A stretch of 64,000 nt of DNA from an uncultured Clostridium sp. (lineage in GTDB: Bacteria > Bacillota > Clostridia > TANB77 > CAG-508): positions 1 through 64,000 of the forward strand of contig CANEHB010000009.1 of NCBI GenBank assembly GCA_947427205.1. Reading direction: 5' to 3'. Position 1 is the first letter of the stretch. Each line of letters begins with the position of its first letter. Positions 9,735-19,052 of this stretch are shown here, in pieces. The notes beneath the pieces were generated by a model. The model was given only the letters and a program-made list of their open reading frames with translations. It made no database searches and was not told the origin of the DNA. A program made the position numbers and the translations under genes.

Positions 9735-11492
9735 CTACTCGTTATTATCTTCCAAATTTAATTTTATATGTACTTCTTCTAATTGTTTATCAAAAACTTT
9801 AGATGGTGCATTCATTAATAAATCTCTTGCTTTTTTATTTTTAGGAAATGCTATAACTTCCCTTATACTATCCTCTTTTGCAAGAAGCATAATAACTCTA
9901 TCAATTCCTGCTGCAGCACCTGCATGTGGTGGTGTTCCATAACTAAATGCATTAAATAATGCTCCAAACTTTCCTTTTACATCTTCTTCTGTATAGCCTG
10001 CTGTTTCAAAAGCTTTAACCATTATATCTTGATCATGATTTCTTACAGCACCTGATAAAATTTCATATCCATTACATACTGCATCATATTGATATGCATA
10101 TATATCTAGTGGATCTTTTGTATTTAATGCTTCTAAGCCACCTTGTGGCATTGAAAATGGATTATGATTAAAATCTATTGTTCCTTCATCTGATAGCTCA
10201 TACATTGGAAAATCTACTATAAAACAAAATCTGTAAGTATCTTTTTCCAATAGATCTAATTCCTCTCCAAGTTTAATTCTAACATTACCTGCTATCTTTA
10301 CTGCTTTATCATATTCATCAGCAATAAAGAATATTGCAGAATTTGGTTTTACATTCATTTTTTCAAATATTTTAGATTTTCTTTCATCATCTATAAATTT
10401 ACTTATTCCACCATTTAAGTTCCCATCATTATCCACTTTAACCCATGCTAATCCTTTAGCTTCTAACTCATTAACTGCATATTCAGACATAGTGTCAAAA
10501 AATTTTCTAGGTTTTTCTTCCATATTTTCAGTAACTATTGCTTTAACTGTTTTATCTTTAAAAGCGTTAAATTCTGTTCCTTCAAAAATATCAGTTAAAT
10601 CTGAAATAACTAGTGGATTTCTTAAATCTGGTTTATCTGTACCATATTTCTCCATTGCTTCACTAAATGGTATTCTTATAAATGGTCCTTGATCTACATG
10701 CCAATCTGTATTTTCTTTAAAAACTTTTGGTAAAATTGTTTCTATTACTCCAAATACATCTTCTTGTGTGCTAAATGCCATTTCAAAGTCTAATTGGTAG
10801 AATTCTCCTGGAGAACGATCAGCTCTAGGATCTTCATCTCTAAAACATGGTGCTATTTGATAATACTTTTCAAATCCTGATACCATAAGTAATTGTTTAA
10901 ATTGTTGTGGAGCTTGAGGAAGTGCATAAAATTCTCCTGGATGTAATCTACTTGGTACTAAAAAGTCTCTTGCTCCTTCTGGTGAAGAATTTGCAAGTAT
11001 TGGTGTTTGTATTTCTGTAAATCCTAATCCATCCATAGCTGTTCTAAAGTCTTTCAAAATTTTAGAACGTAATATAATATTTTTATGTATTTTTTCATTT
11101 CTTAAATCTAAAAATCTATATTCTAATCTTAAATCTTCTCTAACATTTTGATCTTCAACATTTATTTCAAATGGTAATGCATTTCTACATTTTCCTAAGA
11201 CTGTTACATCTTTAGCAACAATTTCTATTTCTCCTGTAGGAATTTTATCATTTTTACTACTTCTTTCTACTACTTTACCTGTAACTGTAATAGTACATTC
11301 TTTAGTTATATCTTTTTTATCAATATCTTCTGATAACACAATTTGTGTAATTCCATTTTGATCTCTTAAATCAATAAATATCATTTTCCCAAAATTTCTT
11401 ATTGTTTGTACGAATCCTGCTAATCTAACCTCTTTATTTACATCTGATATTCTAAGTTCTCCACAATTGTGTGTTCTGTATTCATTTTCCAT
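9735..11492 (-). CDS. aspS: Aspartyl-tRNA synthetase
   Basis: Class II synthetase charging tRNA-Asp, 585 aa, the usual bacterial length. An N-terminal OB-fold anticodon domain (RLAGFVQTIRNFGKMIFIDL) is followed by motif 2 (FRDEDPRADR), the inserted GAD domain (about 290-400) and motif 3 (GAAAGIDRVIMLL). The start is the ATG at 11492 after GAGGAG; an upstream ATG at 11567 has no ribosome binding site. A promoter lies 35-60 bp upstream. Whether it also charges tRNA-Asn (non-discriminating type) cannot be decided from this window. Confidence 0.96.
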   Translation of the reverse strand: MENEYRTHNCGELRISDVNKEVRLAGFVQTIRNFGKMIFIDLRDQNGITQIVLSEDIDKKDITKECTITVTGKVVERSSKNDKIPTGEIEIVAKDVTVLGKCRNALPFEINVEDQNVREDLRLEYRFLDLRNEKIHKNIILRSKILKDFRTAMDGLGFTEIQTPILANSSPEGARDFLVPSRLHPGEFYALPQAPQQFKQLLMVSGFEKYYQIAPCFRDEDPRADRSPGEFYQLDFEMAFSTQEDVFGVIETILPKVFKENTDWHVDQGPFIRIPFSEAMEKYGTDKPDLRNPLVISDLTDIFEGTEFNAFKDKTVKAIVTENMEEKPRKFFDTMSEYAVNELEAKGLAWVKVDNDGNLNGGISKFIDDERKSKIFEKMNVKPNSAIFFIADEYDKAVKIAGNVRIKLGEELDLLEKDTYRFCFIVDFPMYELSDEGTIDFNHNPFSMPQGGLEALNTKDPLDIYAYQYDAVCNGYEILSGAVRNHDQDIMVKAFETAGYTEEDVKGKFGALFNAFSYGTPPHAGAAAGIDRVIMLLAKEDSIREVIAFPKNKKARDLLMNAPSKVFDKQLEEVHIKLNLEDNNE

Positions 11493-11525
11493 AGCTTTTT
11501 CTCCTCTTTTAGCACATTTTGATTT

Positions 11526-11554
11526 ATTATACAATATTTGTATTTTTTTTTCAA
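11526..11554 (-). promoter_or_regulatory. Sigma-A promoter of aspS
   Basis: TTGAAA (11549-11554), 17-bp spacer, TATAAT (11526-11531) on the minus strand, about 27 nt before the ribosome binding site. Confidence 0.65.
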
Positions 11555-11584
11555 TATTATAAATCAATAAAAATCTTAGTATAT

Positions 11585-11613
11585 AAAAAAGGATATTAGA
11601 TTAATCTAATACC
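11585..11613 (-). terminator. Terminator of the FGE-fold protein gene
   Basis: Minus-strand stem built on the palindrome TATTAGATT / AATCTAATA (11591-11613), followed by TTTTTT. Confidence 0.75.
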
Positions 11614-11627
11614 CCTACTATTATATT

Positions 11628-12779
11628 CTATTTATATAAAACCATTCTAAATCCCCAATAATTATCAGATGTATTTTCTGAATAATATTGATGACTACTT
11701 GGTGGTCTGCATAAACTTGCTGCACCACCACGAATAACTCTATAAATTAGATTTTCCTCCTCATCATTATTTCTTCTACTTGAAGAAGATGATGTATCTT
11801 CTGAAACTTTATAAATTTCTGTTGTCCATTCCCTTACATTTCCAGCTAAGTCAAATATATGATTCATTTCATCTTTTTCTGTTACTCCTGTTGGGAATAT
11901 TGTTCCATCATAATTTCCATAAGTTGTACTAGAAGAATAATTATCTGTTTCAGAATCTATCCATGCTAAAGCAGTATCCCATGCATAACTATTTATTAAA
12001 GCTGTATGAGAATCTTCATAACCGAATACTTCTGCTGATTTATTAGCATATTCTATAGCATCTTGGAAAGTTATATTTGTCCATGGAACCTTTCCTTGCA
12101 TAGATGCTGCTACCATTTCTCCATCTTTTTCAAATTGTGAAGCTTCAAATCTTGCCATATAAAATCCATAATATTTTGCAACACTATTTACTAATGCTGA
12201 TGCTGTACTATTTGACTCTTCATAATTTATACTAAGCATTGTGTTACGTGTTAGTTTTCCTGATTCAACAGGTATCCAAACATATTGATTTCCATCTTCA
12301 TCTTCTATTACAAATCCATCGTCTACGCTTACATCTTCATCTACAGGTGTAAAACCTTCTGGTATATATGGATTGTTTGAAGAAATTTCAGGTATTTCTG
12401 TAACTTCTATTGATAAGTTATCAGATTCTCCATTTACACAATTTGCTGTAAATTTATATTTTCCATTTTCTTCTACTTCATAAGTTGCTGTATCTCCTTC
12501 TACAACTGTTCCATCTGGAAGTATTATTTCTTTAATTCCATCTTTATCTGTTGTAGTTACATATGCAGTAATAGTTACTTTCTTAGGTTTTTCCCCTTCA
12601 AAGTCTTTACTTAAATTAATTACTGGTTTAGTTGAAACAACACTAGAATCATTATTACCATTATTAGTTCCTGGAATATTTCCTGTTACTATAAAATTAA
12701 CTATAAGTGCACCAACTGCAATAAAAACAACTATTAGTGCTATAATTATTACTGGCGATAATTTACCTTCCATATTCAT
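11628..12779 (-). CDS. Membrane-anchored FGE/SUMF1-fold surface protein
   Basis: Protein of 383 aa with one N-terminal helix (SPVIIIALIVVFIAVGALIV), a Thr/Val-rich Ig-like region (about 50-130) and a C-terminal formylglycine-generating-enzyme/C-type-lectin fold (about 160-383). Signature boxes are DLAGNVREWT, YRVIRGGAA and a final WGFRMVLYK. I see no clear pair of the Cys that real formylglycine enzymes use, so it is more likely a ligand-binding or structural lectin-like protein on the outer face. Two starts are possible: ATG at 12779 (3 nt after GGAG) or ATG at 12773 (9 nt after), the latter better spaced. It has its own terminator. Confidence 0.75.
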   Translation of the reverse strand: MNMEGKLSPVIIIALIVVFIAVGALIVNFIVTGNIPGTNNGNNDSSVVSTKPVINLSKDFEGEKPKKVTITAYVTTTDKDGIKEIILPDGTVVEGDTATYEVEENGKYKFTANCVNGESDNLSIEVTEIPEISSNNPYIPEGFTPVDEDVSVDDGFVIEDEDGNQYVWIPVESGKLTRNTMLSINYEESNSTASALVNSVAKYYGFYMARFEASQFEKDGEMVAASMQGKVPWTNITFQDAIEYANKSAEVFGYEDSHTALINSYAWDTALAWIDSETDNYSSSTTYGNYDGTIFPTGVTEKDEMNHIFDLAGNVREWTTEIYKVSEDTSSSSSRRNNDEEENLIYRVIRGGAASLCRPPSSHQYYSENTSDNYWGFRMVLYK

Positions 12780-12930
12780 TCTCTCCTTTTGTATATTATA
12801 TAGAATATTAAATCATATAATAATATTTTTTTCAAACCTTTTTGATAAAAATATTAATTTTTTATTAAAATACTTATTAATAATATTTTTTAATTATTAA
12901 TAATCTATTTCAAAATTTTATAAATTATAA

Positions 12931-12963
12931 AAACAAAAAGCGAGACAATTTAATTTGTCTCGC
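12931..12963 (-). terminator. Terminator of rplU-rpmA
   Basis: Stem GCGAGACAA / TTGTCTCGC (12940-12963) followed on the minus strand by TTTTTGTTT. 12780-12930 between this and the FGE-fold gene is plain AT-rich sequence with no gene seen. Confidence 0.8.
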
Positions 12964-12974
12964 ATCTTATTTAT

Positions 12975-13232
12975 TTACTCTGCTGGATAAACACTTACTT
13001 GTTTTTTATCTTTACCTTTTCTTTCAAATTTAACTGTTCCATCTACTAAAGCAAATAAAGTGTCATCACTACCGATTCCAACATTAGTTCCTGGATGTAC
13101 ATTTGTTCCTCTTTGTCTTATTATTATATTTCCAGCTTTAACTATTTGTCCATCAGATTTTTTAACACCAAGTCTTTTTGACTCACTATCTCTTCCGTTC
13201 TTAACACTACCTTGACCTTTTTTGTGTGCCAT
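12975..13232 (-). CDS. rpmA: Ribosomal protein L27, without cleavable N-terminal extension
   Basis: Large-subunit protein whose N-terminus reaches the peptidyl-transferase centre; 85 aa, starting MAHKKGQGS. Most Firmicutes make L27 with a short extension ending in LQFFA that the cysteine protease Prp removes. Here the ATG directly precedes AHKKG, a good AAAGGAG lies upstream, and no extension-like residues are found in frame. There is no prp (ysxB) gene in the 72-bp gap to rplU. The fold is otherwise typical ([28 protein letters not shown]). Confidence 0.95.
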   Translation of the reverse strand: MAHKKGQGSVKNGRDSESKRLGVKKSDGQIVKAGNIIIRQRGTNVHPGTNVGIGSDDTLFALVDGTVKFERKGKDKKQVSVYPAE

Positions 13233-13304
13233 GAAAGATTCACTCCTTTCGCTTTATATTTTATTTATAACATTTATTAATTTTGATATAAGTTATAAAA
13301 ATTA

Positions 13305-13679
13305 CTATTTAGCAGCTTTTTCTGCTTTTTCTGCTTTCTCAGCAGCTGGTTTTTCAGCTTTTTCTGCTTTAACTTTTATTGAAGTAATTTCTACTTTAGA
13401 GTAGTCTTGTCTATGTCCTCTAGTTTTTCTTTCATTCTTTTTAGGTTTATACTTGAAAACTAAAATTTTCTTTGATCTACCATTAGACACTACCTTTCCT
13501 TCAACTTTAGCATTAGACACATAAGGATTTCCAACTTGTATTTTTCCATCATCAGATACTAAAACAACTTTATCAAAAGAAACTTTTTTTCCTTCTTCTG
13601 TATCTAGTTTTTCAAAATATACAGTTTCACCTTCTTGTACTTTATATTGTCTACCACATGCTTCAATTATTGCGTACAT
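13305..13679 (-). CDS. rplU: Ribosomal protein L21 with Lys/Ala/Glu tail
   Basis: Binds 23S rRNA in the large subunit. Residues 1-103 are a normal L21 (MYAIIEACGRQYKV, then KPKKNERKTRGHRQ). About 20 extra residues form a low-complexity tail made of KAE and AEK repeats. It is first in the rplU-rpmA transcript, after a leader that resembles the L21 autoregulatory RNA. The ATG follows AAAGGGAGGTG. Confidence 0.95.
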   Translation of the reverse strand: MYAIIEACGRQYKVQEGETVYFEKLDTEEGKKVSFDKVVLVSDDGKIQVGNPYVSNAKVEGKVVSNGRSKKILVFKYKPKKNERKTRGHRQDYSKVEITSIKVKAEKAEKPAAEKAEKAEKAAK

Positions 13680-13684
13680 TTAAA

Positions 13685-13772
13685 ATGCACCTCCCTTTTC
13701 GTATACTCGCTAACTTCCAACTTGGGTAACCATAAAGATAGTATTTATAAACCCTAGTTAAGCAGTTTACAG
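13685..13772 (-). ncRNA. L21 leader-like autoregulatory RNA
   Basis: Starts about at the predicted transcription start and ends at the rplU ribosome binding site. On the minus strand a closing stem (GCTTAACT / AGTTAGC, one bulged T) encloses GGGT / ACCC, followed by GAGTATACG. Layout and sequence resemble the Firmicute L21 leader through which L21 represses its own operon. A covariance-model search would settle it. Confidence 0.6.
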
Positions 13773-13778
13773 TAATAA

Positions 13779-13807
13779 ATTTTAACATGATTTACATATT
13801 TTGTCAA
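13779..13807 (-). promoter_or_regulatory. Sigma-A promoter of rplU-rpmA
   Basis: Perfect TTGACA (13802-13807), 17-bp spacer, TAAAAT (13779-13784). Confidence 0.8.
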
Positions 13808-13882
13808 GCCTTTTACATATCTAAATTGTAAAAATAGAATTCTTATTAAATCAAGAATACAATTTAATTATTATTTTTATAC

Positions 13883-13911
13883 AAAAAAAACGATAAGCTA
13901 AACTTATCGTT
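13883..13911 (-). terminator. Terminator of the 121-aa protein gene
   Basis: AACGATAAG / CTTATCGTT stem (13889-13911) followed on the minus strand by a run of eight T. Confidence 0.8.
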
Positions 13912-13923
13912 AATATTTTACTT

Positions 13924-14289
13924 TTATTTCGATTCTCTGTCTCTTCCACCTGGTTGTCTTACACTATTTTCTAATTCACCAGCTGGTTTTATATCTACAT
14001 TTGTTGATTCAACTTTTTCCATTGTTGAATCGGTTCTATGACTAGAGTTATCACTAGGTAAAATTTGAATTTCTGAATCCACTTTTTCTTGTGATTTTTT
14101 GCCACTTTCTAAAGAACCTCTTTGAGTCTTTATTAATTCTATAGCTTCTCCTTTAGAAATTGAACCCTCTTTAATTGCAACAGCTATTGCTGTTGTTAAA
14201 AGTGCTTCATCACCTTCTTCAACGTATTGTTCTGGGTGGTCTCCAAATATTATGCTAAATCCATTTAAAAGTTCACCAATAAAACTCAT
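13924..14289 (-). CDS. Hypothetical protein, 121 aa
   Basis: Unrecognised soluble protein. The N-terminal half is helical (MSFIGELLNGFSIIFG, then EALLTTAIAVAIKEGSISK); the C-terminal half is a charged, Ser-rich, probably disordered tail. It has its own promoter and terminator. Strikingly, the strong AAGGAGG lies 27 nt upstream of the only usable ATG, separated by a small hairpin (CTAGG-TAAGT-CCTAG, 14301-14315); folding brings the two to about 12 nt. An in-frame TAG excludes an earlier start. Confidence 0.6.
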   Translation of the reverse strand: MSFIGELLNGFSIIFGDHPEQYVEEGDEALLTTAIAVAIKEGSISKGEAIELIKTQRGSLESGKKSQEKVDSEIQILPSDNSSHRTDSTMEKVESTNVDIKPAGELENSVRQPGGRDRESK

Positions 14290-14350
14290 AATACTTTTTC
14301 TAGGACTTACCTAGTTCCTCCTTACTAATTAATTTACAAAACATAAATCT

Positions 14351-14379
14351 ATTATAACAGAAAAAGTCCTTAAAATCAA
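14351..14379 (-). promoter_or_regulatory. Sigma-A promoter of the 121-aa protein gene
   Basis: TTGATT (14374-14379), 17-bp spacer, TATAAT (14351-14356). Confidence 0.65.
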
Positions 14380-14528
14380 GGGCTTTTTCAAAAATAATTT
14401 ACATAATTCGTTTTTTTTAGATTTTAAAATATATTTTCTAGTTTTTTGGTACAATTAACTATCATACTTAAATGAAATTTAATCTTATTTCTCTTCAATT
14501 ATATAATTTAAGTAGTATAAATAAATTT

Positions 14529-15824
14529 TTAATTCATATAATCTTTTAATCTTTTGCTTCTACTTGGATGTCTTAATTTTCTTAATGCTTTTGCTTCTAT
14601 TTGTCTTATTCTTTCACGAGTTACTTGGAATTCTTTACCTACTTCTTCTAATGTTCTCGCTTTTCCATCTTCTAATCCAAATCTTAATTTTAAAACTTTT
14701 GCTTCTCTTGGTGTTAATGTACTCATAACTTCTTCAAGTTGTTCTTTTAATAATGTATATGCTGCAGAATCATGTGGAGCTGGTGATTCATCATCTGGAA
14801 TGAAATCTCCTAAATGGCTATCATCTTCTTCTCCTATTGGTGTTTCTAATGAAACTGGATCTTGTGCTATTTTTTGAATTTCCATAACTTTTTCTACAGG
14901 TATCTCCATTTCTTCAGCAATTTCTTCTGGTGTAGGTTCTCTTCCTAAAATTTGTAACAAGTGTCTTGATGTACGTATTAATTTATTTATTGTTTCTACC
15001 ATGTGAACTGGTATTCTTATTGTTCTTGCTTGATCTGCTATAGCTCTTGTTATAGCTTGTCTTATCCACCATGTTGCATATGTGCTAAATTTATATCCCT
15101 TTTTATAATCAAATTTTTCTACTGCTTTTATTAATCCCATATTTCCTTCTTGAATTAAATCTAAAAATAGCATTCCTCTTCCAACATATTTTTTAGCTAT
15201 ACTTACAACTAATCTTAAATTTGATTCAGCAAGTTTTTGCTTTGCTTCTTCATTACCTTCTAAGACTTTTTCTGCAAGTTCTAATTCTTCTTCAAAGTTA
15301 AGTAGTGGTATTCTACCAATTTCTCTTAAATACATTCTTACAGGATCATCAACACTAACACCTTCTATATTAACTAAATCAATATCCTCAAGTTTAATAT
15401 CTTCTACTTCATCTAAATCGTCAATATCAGGCTCTAAAAAGTCTTCATCATCTTTTAATACATTTACACCTATTTCTTCAAAAGCTTCAAAAACTTTATC
15501 TATTTGTTCAGGATTAGCTTCTCCAAGTTCTGCTGCTAATTCTCCATATGTTATTTTTCCCTTTTCTTTAGCTGCATTTACTATTTTTAAAAGTTTTTCT
15601 TTTTCTGTATCTTCTTCTCCACTTTTTTTATCATTTTCTTTACTAGCTTTATCTTTTTTTGTTTCTTCTTTTTTATCTTTTTTATTATTAGTTTCTTTTA
15701 ATTTTTCTTCCTTTTTCTTAGAAGACTTTTTCTCTTCTACTTCTTCATTCTTAGCTTTTTTCTTTCTTGTAGGTTTTTCTTCGTCTATAACTTCTTCTAC
15801 TACATCTTTTTCTGTTTTTTTCAT
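14529..15824 (-). CDS. rpoD: Primary sigma factor, sigma-A
   Basis: Directs RNA polymerase to housekeeping promoters; 431 aa. A Lys/Glu-rich extension (1-75) precedes region 1.1 (75-130), an acidic stretch, region 1.2 ([12 protein letters not shown]), region 2 (200-275, [17 protein letters not shown]), region 3 and region 4 with the helix-turn-helix ([21 protein letters not shown]). It follows dnaG by 16 bp in the conserved macromolecular-synthesis order; AGGAGG precedes the ATG. The many TTGACA/TATAAT pairs in the window fit its expected specificity. 14380-14528, downstream of the stop, holds no gene. Confidence 0.97.
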   Translation of the reverse strand: MKKTEKDVVEEVIDEEKPTRKKKAKNEEVEEKKSSKKKEEKLKETNNKKDKKEETKKDKASKENDKKSGEEDTEKEKLLKIVNAAKEKGKITYGELAAELGEANPEQIDKVFEAFEEIGVNVLKDDEDFLEPDIDDLDEVEDIKLEDIDLVNIEGVSVDDPVRMYLREIGRIPLLNFEEELELAEKVLEGNEEAKQKLAESNLRLVVSIAKKYVGRGMLFLDLIQEGNMGLIKAVEKFDYKKGYKFSTYATWWIRQAITRAIADQARTIRIPVHMVETINKLIRTSRHLLQILGREPTPEEIAEEMEIPVEKVMEIQKIAQDPVSLETPIGEEDDSHLGDFIPDDESPAPHDSAAYTLLKEQLEEVMSTLTPREAKVLKLRFGLEDGKARTLEEVGKEFQVTRERIRQIEAKALRKLRHPSRSKRLKDYMN

Positions 15825-15840
15825 TTTTCTATTATACCTC

Positions 15841-17622
15841 CTACTTATTTTTAGCTAATTCAATTATAATATCACTCAATTCCTGCTCAAGCTTAGCTAT
15901 TTCATCTTTTGTTAGAGAAGAACTATTTTCTAATGCTTTTATAATCTCGTTTTTCTTATTTGATAGTCTATCTTTATTATAAATATTTATTACATCTTCT
16001 ATACATTTTTCTACTGAATTTATTTCGTAATCAGTTACTAAAATTTCACTCACATGTGATTGAATTTCTATATCTTCTATGTTTGCAATTGTTTGTAATA
16101 TTTTTTCGCTTTCTTCTGCTGTTGACTCTAAAATCTTTTCAAAAATTCTTTTGTTAATATCTAATTTAAAATCTTCTAACATTATATTGGTTACTATTGG
16201 CTCATAAGATTCTCTAAAATGATTTATAAGCAGATATATAAGCATGTTCTCTCTTTTTATTGTGGCTGAACTAATTTCTTCATTTTTTTGTTCTTTTAAA
16301 ATTGGTTTTACTAAAACTTTTTCATTTACATCTTTATATGATGCTTTGTTTACTTCTGCATAAATTGCTTCTTTTGAAATATTATATTGATCAGCCACTT
16401 TATCAATATATATTTCTCTTTCAATTTTGTTTTCAACACTTGAAAGTACTGTTGTTATTTCTTTTAAAAATCTAATTTTATCATTAGCATTATCAAGATT
16501 ATATTTGTTTTTTAGCATTTTTATTCTAAATTCAACTAATGAAATAGCTTTTTCAATTAGTAAATTGAATCTACCACTTCCATATTTTATAACATATTCG
16601 TCTGGATCTTTTGCTCCGTCCATTTGTAATACTCTCGCATCGCAACCTTGTCCTTCAAGAATTCCTAAAGCCCTCATTATTGCTTCTTGTCCTGCACTAT
16701 CAGAATCATAACTTAATATTATTTGCTCACTATATCTTCTTAATAATCTTCCTTGTTCTTCTGTTAAGGCTGTTCCTAGTGAAGCAACAACATTATCAAA
16801 TCCCCTTTGGTACAGTGATATAGCATCCATATACCCTTCGACTAATATAATTCTTTTAGAATCTGATTGTTTTGCTAAATTTAATGCAAATAAATGCTTC
16901 TTTTTTGAATATACTAAGTTTTCATTAGAATTTATGTATTTTGCCATTTTATCGTTGTTTTCTAATTTTCTACCACCAAAAGCTATAACTCTACCATTTA
17001 CTTCCATTATTGGAAACATTAATCTTTTTCTAAATCTATCAAGGAAATCTCCTTTTTCAGTTTTATTTACAAGTCCAGTTGCTAAAATCTCTTCATCCTT
17101 AAATCCTTGTGCTTTTAAATGTTTATATAGTTCGTTATATTCTCCTGAATATCCTATTTTAAAAGCTTTTAATGTTTTGTTATCTAGCTTTCTTTCCTTT
17201 ACATAGTCTTGCGCTATTTTAGCTAATGGTTGATATAACCTCTCGTGGTAAAAGATTGTTGCTTCTGCATTAATTTTATACATTCTGTCTTTTAAATATT
17301 GTGTTTTATTAAATTCTGTATTTTGTGATACTGGCAATTCTATTCTTGCACGTTCTGCTAAAAGTTCTAAAGCTTCCTTAAAAGAAACTCTTTCAATTTC
17401 ACTAACAAATGTAAATACGTCCCCTCCTTTATGGCAACCAAAGCAATGGAAATATTGTCTATCTGCCGAAACAGAAAAAGAAGGTGATTTTTCTTTGTGA
17501 AATGGACATAAGCCGAAAAAATTTCTACCACTTCTTTTTAAAGTTACATATTGAGAAACTACATCAACTATATCATTTGCTGATCTTATTTCCTCTTTTA
17601 ATTCATCAGTGTATTGAACCAT
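15841..17622 (-). CDS. dnaG: DNA primase
   Basis: Synthesises RNA primers for replication; 593 aa, normal length. N-terminal zinc finger with Cys39, His42, Cys60 and Cys63; a catalytic core with the RNA-polymerase basic domain; Toprim motifs at VEGYMDA (Glu262) and SYDSDSAG (Asp306, Asp308); and a C-terminal helicase-binding domain from about 430. ATG follows GAAAGG. First gene of dnaG-rpoD; the 240 bp upstream are AT-rich with two copies of ATATTCGACA (17645 and 17721 regions), the second inside the palindrome GACATATATGTC, of unknown meaning. Confidence 0.96.
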   Translation of the reverse strand: MVQYTDELKEEIRSANDIVDVVSQYVTLKRSGRNFFGLCPFHKEKSPSFSVSADRQYFHCFGCHKGGDVFTFVSEIERVSFKEALELLAERARIELPVSQNTEFNKTQYLKDRMYKINAEATIFYHERLYQPLAKIAQDYVKERKLDNKTLKAFKIGYSGEYNELYKHLKAQGFKDEEILATGLVNKTEKGDFLDRFRKRLMFPIMEVNGRVIAFGGRKLENNDKMAKYINSNENLVYSKKKHLFALNLAKQSDSKRIILVEGYMDAISLYQRGFDNVVASLGTALTEEQGRLLRRYSEQIILSYDSDSAGQEAIMRALGILEGQGCDARVLQMDGAKDPDEYVIKYGSGRFNLLIEKAISLVEFRIKMLKNKYNLDNANDKIRFLKEITTVLSSVENKIEREIYIDKVADQYNISKEAIYAEVNKASYKDVNEKVLVKPILKEQKNEEISSATIKRENMLIYLLINHFRESYEPIVTNIMLEDFKLDINKRIFEKILESTAEESEKILQTIANIEDIEIQSHVSEILVTDYEINSVEKCIEDVINIYNKDRLSNKKNEIIKALENSSSLTKDEIAKLEQELSDIIIELAKNK

Positions 17623-17879
17623 TTTTTAACCTTTCTTTTATAATATTCGACACATATTATTCAAATCCTTCATTTTTTATGTAAATCATTTTATTTATGT
17701 GCATTTTTTTAAAACAATATTCGACATATATGTCTATCAAGCCTTTATTTAATATAATAAACTTTTTTTGACTTTTAAGTAGACATTTTTTTATTTTATT
17801 TATATAGCAATATAAGTGATTTTAATATATAACAGAAGTGAACTATATTTAATAGAAAATACAGAGCACTTTCATATCA

Positions 17880-18097
17880 AAGAACAAAAAAGGACATTAT
17901 AAAAATTGCAAAAGACAAAATTACTTGCAAGTATCCTCGTCTTTGTTAAAGTGCATAACTTATCTGTAGCTCAGCCTTGCATACTCTAGCTGTAACAAGC
18001 AAAGCATTAACAGCTAGAGTAACTAATTTTCGCACAGCTAAGAAATGTACAAAATTTGTCGAAAGCTTTATATTGTAACTTCACAATTCCTATAATA
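17880..18097 (-). repeat. Dispersed structured element, family 1, copy B1
   Basis: Second of a tandem pair reading from carD. Has the CGCACAGCTAAG block, the closing hairpin around AAGGACAT and ATCCTCG, and an inserted extra hairpin with a perfect 11-bp stem (ACTCTAGCTGT / ACAGCTAGAGT, about 17982-18021). Its first hairpin is partly deleted. With copy B2 and about 240 bp of AT-rich sequence it fills the 680-bp gap between carD and dnaG. Confidence 0.7.
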
Positions 18098-18254
18098 GAA
18101 CAATAGTGGACAATATATAATCTGTAAAAGACAAAACTATACTGAATTGTCCACGTCATTGTTTGAAGCGCCAAATTTATGAAATAAATTTGTGTGCAAA
18201 TGTTGGCGTAAGCCTTTATTTAATAGGAAGTCCAAAGGACTTTCCTATTAAATA
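18098..18254 (-). repeat. Dispersed structured element, family 1, copy B2
   Basis: Directly beyond the carD terminator. Both main stems are intact but differ in sequence from copy C while keeping pairing: GTGGACAAT / ATTGTCCAC, and TTTAATAGGAAGTCC pairing with GGACTTTCCTATTAAA. Confidence 0.75.
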
Positions 18255-18286
18255 AAAAAGATTATATATTTCTATATAATCTTTTT
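18255..18286. terminator. Terminator of carD
   Basis: Perfect 14-bp stem (18255-18268 / 18273-18286) with A-run and T-run arms; the minus-strand T-run continues into element B2. Confidence 0.7.
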
Positions 18287-18299
18287 ATCTATTCTCATA

Positions 18300-18890
18300 T
18301 TAGTTTGCTGAAACAAATTTTTTAACTATATTATTTGTTGTAGAATCTTCTGGCATTCCAACTACATTTTGTAATTCTTCTTGTGGAAGTACTCCATGTA
18401 ATTCATATGATGTATTAATTTTCTTGTCTACTAATTCTTCAACTTCTTCCTTTTCTTTACTTTCTGCTAATACTAATTCACTAACTAAAATTTGTTTTGC
18501 ATTTAATAACATCTTTTTCTCTGTTGTAGATAGTCCTTTATCTTTTTGTTTAAAACTTAAGTTTCTTACTATGTCTGCAACTTCAAATATATCTCCTGAT
18601 TTCATTTTTTCGACATTGTCTCTATATCTTTTGTTCCACTTCATAGACATCTCTGTGCTGTCTTGTTCTAAAACATTTATTACTTTTCCGGCTGTCTCTT
18701 TATCTATAATATTTCGTACTCCAATTTCTTCCGCTTTTGCTGTAGGTACCATAACTTTCACTTCACCTGGCATTTTTATAATATAATATGATTGTTTTTC
18801 GTCTAAGATTGCTCTTTCCTCAATTGTTTCAATTACACCAGCTCCGTGCATTGGGTATACTATTTTATCTCCTACTTTAAACATTTTCAA
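18300..18890 (-). CDS. CarD/CdnL-family RNA polymerase-binding regulator
   Basis: Cytoplasmic protein of 196 aa that binds RNA polymerase beta and stabilises open promoter complexes. The N-terminal Tudor-like CarD domain is clear (FKVGDKIVYPMHGAGVIETIEE, residues 4-60), followed by the helical DNA-binding part (WNKRYRDNVEKMKSGD). A C-terminal extension of some 40 residues is lineage-specific. The start is TTG at 18890, 7 nt after GGAG; the ATG two codons later would be 13 nt away. A strong promoter lies 40 bp upstream. Confidence 0.9.
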   Translation of the reverse strand: MKMFKVGDKIVYPMHGAGVIETIEERAILDEKQSYYIIKMPGEVKVMVPTAKAEEIGVRNIIDKETAGKVINVLEQDSTEMSMKWNKRYRDNVEKMKSGDIFEVADIVRNLSFKQKDKGLSTTEKKMLLNAKQILVSELVLAESKEKEEVEELVDKKINTSYELHGVLPQEELQNVVGMPEDSTTNNIVKKFVSAN

Positions 18891-18931
18891 TTCGTCACTC
18901 CTTCCAAGTAATACAAAATTACTACACTAAA

Positions 18932-18960
18932 ATTATACTACAAAAATTACCAAAAGTCAA
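18932..18960 (-). promoter_or_regulatory. Sigma-A promoter of carD
   Basis: TTGACT (18955-18960), 17-bp spacer, TATAAT (18932-18937). Confidence 0.75.
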
Positions 18961-19052
18961 AGAATTCTAACGAATTAATTAAATTTTTTTCACATTTATA
19001 TTACATTTTTCCAAAAGCACTTGAAAAATCAGTTTTTTAGAGTTTTAATATA

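Noticed and set aside
17645..17734. Repeated ATATTCGACA motif upstream of dnaG as a LexA-type operator
   Set aside because: Only two copies with different flanks; does not match a LexA box I know. Mentioned under dnaG only.
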